Origin: Trogon surrucura | Lineage: Eukaryota > Chordata > Aves > Trogoniformes > Trogonidae | Direction of reading: 5' to 3' | Assembly: GCA_020746105.1 (NCBI GenBank) | Contig: CM036618.1 | Coordinates: 117,877,161-117,941,160 of the forward strand | DNA length: 64,000 nucleotides | Part shown: in pieces, positions 27,901-37,558 of the stretch | Layout of the letters: every line of letters starts with the position of its first letter | How positions within the stretch are numbered: position 1 is the stretch's first letter | Translations under genes and position numbers: made by a program | The notes under the pieces: generated by a model | Seen by the model: only the letters and a program-made list of their open reading frames with translations | The model's database searches: none | What the model was told of the DNA's origin: nothing

Positions 27901-30900
27901 TGTTGTAATATGTGCAGAGGAAATCCAGTTATGGCCAAAGAGCAGATTAGTCCTTTTTTTTTAAAAAAAAAAGCAGACACAATTTGTCTGATTAAGATAG
28001 ATATAATTATAGGGAAGTGCTTTGGGAGTTAGTTAAATGGAAGACAAAACACCATTTTATTTTGCCATGAAGCGAATGGGTTGGGTCGAGTAGGTTGTGT
28101 GTTAGAGCTGTGCTAACCGGGTCATCTTCCAAATACGTAGCTTGATGTTAGCTGGTTGAAAATCAAACCTCTTCTATTCTCCCCATTATGAGCACTCAAA
28201 CGAACGTACAAGTAAAGTTGTACTTCTCGGGGGTCTCATGAGCTGAGATGTGCATGAAAATATCTTGGTGAGCTTCCAGCTAACTTGCTGTTCTTGCGAG
28301 TTGTCGCATCTTGGAGGTTCGAGTTGAGCCGTCACGCTACGGAAGATACCTGTGGTTTTAAACTGGGCAGGCAGGGCAGCAGCTGGAATTCATTTCCTCA
28401 TTTGGAAAGTTATCCTCATGATTGTTAAGTGCTGGGTTTGTCAAAATACGTGCCAGGGGCCAGACAAATTACCAACTGGCTCTGAGACCTAGGACCGGCG
28501 ACGCGACGCAAAGCCGCGCCACGGGCTCACGTGCCAAGACTTTGCCGTCTCGGCAGGACAGTGATCAGCAATGCCTTGTGACTTACCGTGATCACTGCCT
28601 CACCCGAACACGTAAACAACCAGGCGGATCTGCATTCTCCTCGTCGTGTTGTGCTGGAGTATAATTAGATGGCGACGCCTACAGCCACTGGAGTTTGAGG
28701 GAGACCTACAAAGATCCGCAGCTCAATCTCTCCAACCGAGTTGGTTTTAACCAACAAAGTTTCCCTGGTGCTGCATCGTTGATCAGCTCAAGTAATCTGA
28801 CTCACTGAGCATCCTGAAGGCACTGGGCTTTGTCCTTTTAGCAGCACCATTCTTGCTGAGGTAGGAAACCAGCGTGGCCAAACTCAGCATGAGATCTTAC
28901 AGAAGGGAAATATGGTATTTATTTACAATTTAAGCCAATTTTTACTCACCCACACTCGTTCTCTTATAGATTTCCTTCGCTCACAGGAACAAGACATGGT
29001 TGTTCAAGTGGTCTGGCCCTGGCCACTTGTGTATAACTTACACAGCGAGGGATGGCAGCTCTCAGATCTTCACAAAACCTCCCAGTTTTGGGATGGTTCT
29101 TTAAGAATCTTTAAGGATCAAGCATTGTTTTGCGGTGATCCTTTGCTGCAGTCTCTCCTCCTGCTAAGCTGCCAGGAGGAGGAATGGGAGATGCTGCCAT
29201 CCTTCTGTTGATCAGAGAGGAGGGTCTTTCCCAAATTAATTGTGCGCACTATGGTCGTACTGGTGTGCAGACCTCCTGGGCTTGGCAAAACCAACCAAGT
29301 CTCAATTTTTTTTTTGCTGGGAATGGTGTGATTTGTTATGAATACAAGCCGTTCTTAACCTTGCTGCTCTGCTATTTCTTCTGATGCTTACATAAACAGA
29401 TTTTCATTCACACCAATCCTAATATTTGTTTTGTGAATCTCTGTGCTGATGACTGGTTCCTGCAGATCCCGGCTCTGGTTTTGAAGAACCTCTTGGATCT
29501 GCTTAGGACAACATACAAAAGACAAAGGGCCAAGACATTCCAGCAATTAGAATGAAAAAGAAATCCCCCACATTTCCCACTGGGAGCAGCAGCAACACCT
29601 CACAATGAATCCAAATTATTCACTGCCCGTTATAATTCACATCGATCAAAATCTGCCACCACCTCTTGACCATCTGGCTCCTATTTATTTGACAGCAATG
29701 TGTCACCTTCAAGAGGAGGAAAAGCAAAGCATCTGGACCACACGGACTCCATCCCCTTCACTCTGCCCCATGGCACCTAGCCCTGATCTGAGCTGTGTGG
29801 GTGTTTTGAAGGACCTAGATAAAGAGATAAAGAGATGATTTGGGGGAATATGGGAATATGAATATATGGGAATAAGGGAACTTGAAACACCTGCCTTTGC
29901 GGCTGGGTCTCTTGTTGCTGGCGCTCTGGCCAGGCTGTTGATGGTGTGATGGGTACATCGTGTGGCAAGAAAGCAGAAGTGCAATTTCTAGTTGACCTTT
30001 TTCTTGGGCTCTGTCCCTCTGAGCCAGCAAAGTGTGAAAACCCTGCAATTGCGCAGCTGCTGGCCCTGGGGTTCGTTGTTTTGTGCTTCGGTGTTGACAT
30101 TAAAATCCACGTCGCTCTGGTTTTCCCTCTGTTCTTCGTGAATCTTGCCTGACATATTTCATTTGTCAGCTGCCTTGCGTGCTTAAGTCAGATTCTCGTG
30201 TGCTACTTCATAATCAGAGAGAAAAAGAAGCAGCTACCTTTTTTAGCAAATATTTAGTAATAGTGCAGTGTTAGCTGTATCTGGGAATCGTAAGCAAGCT
30301 CAGCCTCACATCATGGATACGGGGGTTACTACTGAATTAGTGCATCCGCAGAGGTGGTGAAATCACTTGTTGTTACTGGAGAACCTCCTTGCTGAAAAAC
30401 ACAGTCTGAAAGAATCCGGAGGCCTCAAATCAGCAAGAAAACACCCATGTTAGTCTCAGCGTGAGCCCAAGGAGAGGGGAAAGGCTCTGCAGCACTCGGG
30501 CTATTCTCGTAGACATCCTGGCACTTGTTTGATCGGAGGCGGAACAGGACACGAACCTTTCCTGCCGGGGCTGAGACCGCAGCCCAGCGCTGCTCAGCTC
30601 CGAGAACAATGTCTGGCAGCTTGCGAGTAATTTAAACCACCTAAAAACAGCCGAGCCCGGCTATGAATCATGGCCCATCCATGTTTGCTTCGGCCTGAGA
30701 TCAGCACTGCCCCTGCTGGCAGGCAACTGGCTCCCTGGAGAATAAGCAACAAACGATATTTGTTTTTTAAGGACTTTTCTTTCACAAGGGCTTTGCCCGT
30801 GTGAATTCTGACAAAAAGCCGACTCTCAAAAGCGTGCATCCGAGGCAGGGCGATGTGCAGCCTTCCGGAAGGCCTGCTGTAACATTCCTCAAAGAAACCC

Positions 30901-31819
30901 CAAATATAGGAATATTATGCAGGAAGAGAGGCGATGTGGGCTTCTTCTTGGCTGTGAGTTCTTCCGAGAGCTATACCACGGTGTTACAGCTCCGCTTTCT
31001 GAAGCAGCTCTGGAAAAGACGCTCCCACTCTGTTTCTCTAGAGACAAAAAGCAGGAGGGTAAATGTGATTGGTTCCGTTGAGGTCAGTAGAATAAAGCCA
31101 GGTCACAGCAGCTGGGAATCTGGACTGCAACAGATGGGATGGTAGACCTGGAGGGGCTGAGAGTGTGGCCAGTGCTCCAAAACACTAGCCAGGGACTTGG
31201 GATACCTGTGTGGTTCCCCTCACCCTGCTTCCAGCCTGCTGAGTGAACGTGAGACACCTCTTTGGTCCTTCGTGGCTTAAAGCTGTCAGCACTGGAGTTC
31301 ATAAATCAGAAAACCAACCTCTAGGAAATCTCAACATTACCTGAGGAACAAGCTCCAGTAGCTGATGATGCAGACAAAACCCAGAACCAGCGTACGGACA
31401 GAAACAAGGGGAAAGGTTTATATTTTCTAGAGGACATGGGCAGATGTCAGGATATGGTCTCTCCATCCTCCAGAGAAGCATCTGGCCAGGTACAAACCCC
31501 AGGCCAGCCTGCTTCAAAGCACGGCACAGGCATCTACCCAGAGAGCTGCCCAAAGAGCGGGGGACAACTGGCATCCCAGAGCCAGCCCCCGGACGCGCTC
31601 GCAGCCTGGCCCAGAACCTAGACCTTGCCCTGCTCCATAGAGAGGTCTTGGACCGGGACCTCCTCCTGTGGCTGAAGGGGCTTTGTGTTGTGCTCTTAGG
31701 ATGCGAAAATCCATTTGGCGTTACACATGGAGCCATTGCTCACGCAATACTGTTTGCCGGTGGTTTTCCAGCCCAATAACTGCACGGGAACACCCGGAGA
31801 GGAGCTCAGCCCCAGGAAG
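24920..31819. other. Intergenic, SLC1A4-CEP68
   Basis: No gene recognised. It includes A-rich runs at about 26080-26095 and 26999-27012. An AT-rich, homopolymer-studded stretch at about 27540-28080 has a look compatible with conserved non-coding DNA, but this cannot be judged without alignment. Confidence 0.6.
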
Positions 31820-32085
31820 ATCACGGAATTGCACGGGTTGGAAAAGACCTTTAAGATCATCGAGTCCAATCATTAACCTGACACTGACAAGTCCTCAGCT
31901 GAACCGCGTCCCTCAGCGCTACGGCCACACGACTCAAACACCTCCAGGGACGGTGTCTCCACCACAGCCCGGGCAGCCTGTTGGGACCCCTCAGCGCCCC
32001 TTCAGCAAAGAAATTTGTCCTGATACCCAACCTCAGTGACGGTCCCCTGCCGAGCATCCCACCTAAACTGCCCTTGGCGCCAATA
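31820..32085 (-). mobile_element. CR1 LINE fragment, minus strand
   Basis: Plus-strand reading: GATCACGGAATTGCACGGG, then GGTTGGAAAAGACC, then AAGATCATCGAGTCCAATCA. Next come CCTCCAGGGACGGTGTCTCC, GGGCAGCCTGTT, and AGAAATTTGTCCTGATACCC. This is the reverse complement of a CR1 3' end, of the Y-like type that carries AACCTGACACTGACAAGTCC. The 5' end near 32085 is approximate. It sits just upstream of the CEP68 CpG island. Confidence 0.88.
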
Positions 32086-32129
32086 TACGGGATAAAAAGA
32101 AACACCCGAAAGTTGCAACGAGCTCCTCA

Positions 32130-32720
32130 AGGCAAGGGCAGCGCCTGCCGGTACCCGGTGAGTGTGGGGGCCAGGGGGACCTCCTGGGGTCCCCGGTGGC
32201 CGGCGGCCAATCCGCTCGCGGCGGCGGGAGCGGGAATCGAACCGGGATCCCCGGGGGGAATGGAACGGGGGCCGTGGGCGGGGCTTGTGCCGGTGCGTGG
32301 TGCCGGCGCGGCCGCTCCCCGCCCAGCGCCGGGGGAGGTCACGGCCCCGCCACGGGCCCCAGCGCGGATCGCGGTGCTGCGCTCTCATTGGCTGCCGGGC
32401 CGAGAGGGCGCCTCGGTGACGTGACGCCCGCCTCTCCCATTGGCTGGGACGCCGGGCGGGGGGCGTGGCCGTCGCGGCGGCCGCCGCGGGGTAGGTGCGG
32501 GCAGGGGCGCGGCGGGGCCGGGGCTGGGGGAGCGGGGCGGCGGCGCTGGGTGCTCTCGGGGCTGCCCGGGGGTCCCCGCGGGGTGGAGTGGGGGGGGAGC
32601 GAGCGGGTTTCCCGTTGGCAGCGCGTCCCCGTTACCCGGGAAGCGTCGCCTCGCGTCTCCGGCAGTTCGGGGCATCCCCGTGGGTGCGGGGCCGCCTCGT
32701 GTTTATTGCCTTCGTCGTAG
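32130..32720 (+). promoter_or_regulatory. CEP68: CpG-island promoter and probable non-coding exon 1 of CEP68
   Basis: Strongly G+C- and CpG-rich, in contrast to its surroundings. Two inverted CCAAT boxes (ATTGG) lie at 32387-32391 and 32439-32443, with a CRE-like TGACGTGAC at 32417-32425 between them. A plausible splice donor GTAGGT follows at 32491, so a 5' UTR exon could end at 32490. The transcription start site is not determined. The position about 4.7 kb upstream of the CEP68 start codon fits a non-coding first exon. Confidence 0.75.
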
Positions 32721-32810
32721 TTTTTATTATTTGTGCAATCTGCCGTATTTAAAAGGGTTTGGTTTGGTTTGGTTTTTTTTTTCTGCAGAAAGCGTGCAAG
32801 TAAATGAGAG

Positions 32811-33206
32811 AAAAGATATTGTATAAATATATAATGTGAAAATATAAGTATAGAGATATATAAATATATAAGTATATAGATATATATAAGTATATAAGTA
32901 TATAGATATATATAAGTGTATAAGTATATAGATATATATAAGTGTATAAGTATATAATATATGAAAAATATATAATATATGAGTATACAATGCATAATGC
33001 GTAATATAATATGATATAATATGCGATATATATTTCTATATATACAATATACACATATATACATATATACACACATATATGTATATATAGGTATGTGTAT
33101 ATATGTGTGTATTTATATGTATTTACACATATATACATATATAACATGTCATATATCATATATTATATATCATATATCATATATCATATAAAATATATCA
33201 TTAAAA
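32811..33206. repeat. AT-rich array with about 28-bp period and (TA)n
   Basis: Almost pure A/T with scattered G and C. From about 32850 to 32955 the pattern ATAAGTATATAGATATATA recurs about every 28 bases. It then grades into mixed ATATAC/ATATGT and TCATATATCATA repeats. It starts about 100 bases after the G+C-rich island, so base composition changes abruptly. Confidence 0.92.
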
Positions 33207-36045
33207 AACCCCAAACTCAGATCCCACAGGCCTGAAAGACAAGAACAGTGTGATTTTTAAATTTTTTTTCCGCCCCCACCCAACAAAATAACCCCCTCCC
33301 CGGGACAGCCGGAGCTGGTGGGAGCGGGAAGCTCCGTCAGCGTCCCTGCCCTGGCTGAGCCCGCCGGCCAAGCGCTGCCCGCGCGCGGTGGCACGTCGCC
33401 GGGTGGGACGTCGCTCTCCTGTCCCGCGGGGTTTGGGCCGCTCCTTGGCGGGCAGCTCGCTGGCGCTGACGTGAGAAAGTCGAGGGATCGCTTTCCCCCG
33501 TGGACCTTCCCCTGCTGGAATGAATGAAACAGCCCCCGTCTCCCTCCGTTATCTCAAAAAGCCGTCGCGGGCACCGTTCCTGTGCCGCCCCGGCGCTGGC
33601 GACGCAACGGCGGGCTGGGGCCGGGAGTTCTGGCCATTTTCCCGGGGTTTTAAGGCTGGTGGAAAATCTCCACTGGAAAATCTCCGCTCTGCCTAAATGG
33701 GCGGCCGTAGGTCCCTCTTTAGAGCCGCGCCAGCCCTGCCGGAGGATCCGGGCGTGCTCGGTTCGGGTTAACCTTGCTGCATCGCCGCCGCCGCCGGCAG
33801 CCTGACCTTTGAGTTTTTGTTGGAAAATGGTGAGGAAAAACCTCGTTTCCTGGATGCTCTTGTAGTCGGGAGTTGTGCTCTGTGGCGTTAGCGTTTTCAC
33901 TTTGTTTTAAAAAAAAAAAGGCGGCTTTCTCGCCCGATCGGTCTGCGCGTGGCCTCCCCGTCGAGTTTGCGTCCGACCTCATGGAGTTTGCATCCAGCTG
34001 CCCCTGAAATTTATGGAAATCAGCTGCCTGAATTAGAGACTTCTGGAGGGGCAGTGAAATCTCTGCTCCCCCTTTGAATATTCTTACTAATTCTGAAATA
34101 AGCGGATTTGCTCCCACTCGTGCGGATGGGCGGGTTTCCTTGTTTCTCTTTACCTTCCAATTAGGCTCGGGAGATTTAATGAACCTGTGAACCAGCCCTG
34201 GCTTTTTGATTTTTTGAAGATTTGATGGTGTCAGTGCGTGCTGCGCCCACCAGATGGTCTTGGAATAGTTCAACCCTCCTGGTTCTGCGTACAGTTACAG
34301 AAATGAGTGGTAACCTATAGGTGGGTTGGTTTTTTTTAATGTTACTTAACACGTGCTTTTCAGTTTTAAGGTCAAGCTTATATATATTTCTTTACAGTTG
34401 TTTTTACCGGGTTGGCTGTTCCATGACTAAACCTGGTGGTGATAACGATGGTCAGTTTGAATCTATGGTGGCATCTTCTTGAAAATAAAAGAGGCACCAA
34501 GGTCGTTCGTTAATTACTGTGGATTCGGTTTAAAATTCGAGAGGCTGCTTTGATGCCCTGTAAAGCTTTTCTTTCTTTTCTATATTACAGCAGAGCAGAT
34601 GCCTTAAGCTACAAGTGCCCAGCACCCTCCTCTCTGGTCAGATTTATACTGACAGGAGCTTTTTTGGGTGCGCGGCGCTGCCAGGACGTGCAAGGAGGGA
34701 TTAAAAGCCGGTGAGATGCCTGTTCACGTCGTGGTTATTCGCAATGTTCTCTGATGAATCCCACTCCTTGTCGCGGAGGAGAGCGCCCGAAATGATGAAT
34801 TTGAAGCGGGCTCGTAGACTCTGGAATTTAATACGCGGGACCTTATGATTTGCCACCCCGGCGGCTTTTTGCTCGTTAGGTTTTGGTTGGAGGAGGAGGA
34901 GCCAGCGAGCGTTGTCGTGGCTGGGGCTCTGGCTCTCAGAGCCGATAAACAAAGGTATCTCGGGGGATTTTCCGGGCGTTTAAATCACCTGTAAGTTGGA
35001 TTTGGCATTTGGTTTGCTAATACCTGCTCGCCTGACTGCCTAAACAAAACCAGTTTGGGGGGACTCAATGGGAAGTCAGGGAAGGCTGGAGGGCAGCGGG
35101 GGGCTCAGGAGACCTCTGGCCTTAAAAATCTGTGATGGATATGGAAAAAAGACGCTGTGTGGGAAACACGCGTGGGTCCGTGAGCGGTTTGGGATAGTCT
35201 GTGGGTCCGTGAGCAGTTTGGGACACTCTTTCTGTCAGCATCAGAAATCTTCTGCTACGGCGTATGCGCTCACAGATATTTTAACGATATATATAGCAGG
35301 GGTCGGTTTCTCAGTTGCGTTCATTGCAATTACCATTTTTGGCTTGGATGCACAACCTTTTTCAGGGGAAAAAGAGGGCGATACCGTCGGGTTTAGAACA
35401 GCGTAGCGCTCACGGTTGTATTTGGGAGCGACTTAAGCGATGGAGTGGGCGAGCCCAGGTGTCGGCAGGGTACGCGGCTTACGCGGAGGGCTGGGAGAGC
35501 CCGGGCTTTGCTCGCCCTCCCCGCAGCTGCTGCCGAGCTGAATATAGCCAGGGCGGGGGGAAGGCAGCTGCGGGTGCCTGCCGTGGGGTCGTGATGGGGA
35601 TTCAGTCTCCCCTGGAGACCCGGCGCGTCGCGTCGCCGCTCTTTGTTCGCCTGCAGCCCGTGGGAAACCCGCCCCTCCCCGGGCACCCGAGAGGTGGATC
35701 ATAAAACCAGGTGGCGACAAAAGAGCTGACGGAGGGCGTGAGTAGCAACTTGTTCCGCACTTCCAAGTATTGTTTGGGAATACTTTCTTTCCTCTTTTTT
35801 TTTTTTTGAGTTTGGTGTCGATTCTCCCTTGACTGGCCTCTCCACGGCTCAGCCCAACTGGGTGAGTACCGGTGCCAAACCGCTCTGCCCGTGTTTTGCT
35901 AATGCTGTGGCCCCGCTTCAGGCCAGAGTTGCTGGAAGAGGTTTTGGTATTGCCGGGGCTCTGACGGTGCCCACCTCTGACCGAGCGCTGCAGAGCCAAA
36001 ACGTGGCGATTTTGGCAGCGTTGGGTTTTGCCAGAACGCTCCCCC

Positions 36046-36177
36046 CTCCCTGGAAGCGTTCAAGGCCAGGCTGGACAAGGCTTTGAGCACCCTGGTCTAG
36101 AGGGAGGTGTCTCTGCCCATGACAGGGAGCTACATGATCTTTTAAGGTCCCTTCCAACCCAAACCATTCGGTGATTG
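36046..36177 (+). mobile_element. CR1 LINE 3' end, plus strand
   Basis: Reads CCTCCCTGGAAGCGTTCAAG, which encodes PSLEAFKARLDKAL, the end of CR1 ORF2. It continues with GGGAGGTGTCTCTGCCCATG and ends GGTCCCTTCCAACCCAAACC. A heavily 5'-truncated copy in CEP68 intron 1. The 5' boundary is approximate. Confidence 0.88.
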
Positions 36178-37174
36178 GTTTTGATGCTCCTCAAGGAGCC
36201 CGCAAGAGCGGGCTCATTTGGTGCTGAGAGTATTTTTGAGTCCTGCCAGCGTGGCAGACGCAAGCAGAGGTGCTCATCCCCGGCTGGTGTTTGCGGAACA
36301 AGATCTCCCGTGTGCTGGATCGGGTCTCTTTGATTTGGTTCATCGGTTTTCCTGCCGCAGCTCCTTGCCCGAGTCCGGTGCGGGCGGCGACAGGGTTGTG
36401 GTGGAGCGTCTCCACGTGTGGAGCAGCTGGAGCTCAGGTTTTGAAGATAATATCTCTTGTTAGATGCAGCGAGATGCAACGGGCTTGGCTGCACAGCACG
36501 CCTGTCATCGATTGAGCAAGTATTTCCATTAATTAATTTCACCAAGAGTTAATAATTTCACCAAGAGTTAATCTCACCAACAGTGGTGGAAGCTGCAGAG
36601 CGAAGCGCCAAGTCTGGGATCTAGAGCCTCCTACCTCTCCCTCTAAACTTTTATATCTACTTCTCATTTCTGGGTGGCTTCCATTTCAAGGTTTTGAGTT
36701 TGTCTCTGAAAAAAAAACCCTCAACTTTCCACCCCAATGGCCTTCGGGGCTCAGCCATCCTAGTTAATGACGTCTTACTTGGTCCCAGTAACCTCATGGT
36801 GCACAAACTGTTTGTGAGATTGAATTCGGGAGACAGCTGCACCGTGCCAGCAAGGTTTAAAGCACAGGTTTGCTCTCAGTGCAGCCAGAGCTTTAATTAG
36901 ATTTTCCCTGTGTGTCACATCCTCAAAACCATAAAACGCTGCTGAGACTCAAAGGTTTGCTCTTTCCTCTGTCCCACTCGACGTACCGAGATGGGACTTT
37001 ATGATTTTTGGGGTCTGACCCAGAACGTGCCTGAGTTTTTCATTTTCAGATATACCCAGTTTCTTTATCTGGTGTGGAGACGAAGCGGGGAGGGCGAGAG
37101 TTGCTGCTAGCACGTGTTGTGTATTTCAGAGCGCCCGAGGCTCGGCGTCACCTCGCGGAAGAAGTTCCGTCCCA

Positions 37175-37558
37175 ATGGCCGTGGATGTGGGAAGATCGCC
37201 TTCTGACGCCTCGTTGAGTGGGAACGCCGAGGGCGATGGCAGGTGGGGCTGTGCAGAGGTGGAGACGGACTACCCAGAGCTGGCAGAGAGCCCGAGCTGG
37301 CATTTAGGGGCAGAGGAAGCCAAGCCGTGCCCGCGAGGGATGGAGAGCGTGGCCATGAGTGGACGCAGTCGCTTGGCCGCCGGTGTTACCCAGGGAGGCT
37401 CAAGCTACCGCCAAGAAGTGTCTTCAGCATCCGCATCGAGATTCCCCAGAGCAAGATCAAGCCTCTCGGAGACGGAAAAGTTAACTTACGGGGCTGCTGA
37501 CGGCAGCGATGCGCCTCGTCGTGTTAGCCACCCGTTCCTCTCCTCAGAAGAGCGGCAG
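37175..37558 (+). CDS. CEP68: CEP68 first coding exon
   Basis: The exon starts at 37130 after TATTTCAG and has a 45-base untranslated lead, then 128 codons ending EERQ. The donor is GTGAGA, phase 0. This low-conservation, Ser-rich N-terminus has little direct similarity to human. It is supported by phase, splice sites, and the total length of the joined protein. Confidence 0.8.

Larger units (their letters stand above)
32491..37129 (+). other. CEP68 intron 1 (inferred)
   Basis: A 4.6-kb interval between the putative exon 1 donor and the acceptor at 37129. It contains a TTTGG-type pentamer run (about 32755-32777), an AT-rich array, further GC-rich sequence to about 33800, and a CR1 3' end at 36046-36177. 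No coding exon is recognised. Confidence 0.65.

Noticed and set aside
31299-31736. 145-codon minus-strand open frame upstream of CEP68
   Set aside because: Overlapped by equally long frames on the other strand; no splice context, no domain and no similarity I recognise.
32339-33076. 245-codon minus-strand open frame
   Set aside because: One half is Tyr/Ile-rich low-complexity translation of the AT repeat, the other half is CpG island. It has no domain and no conservation signal.
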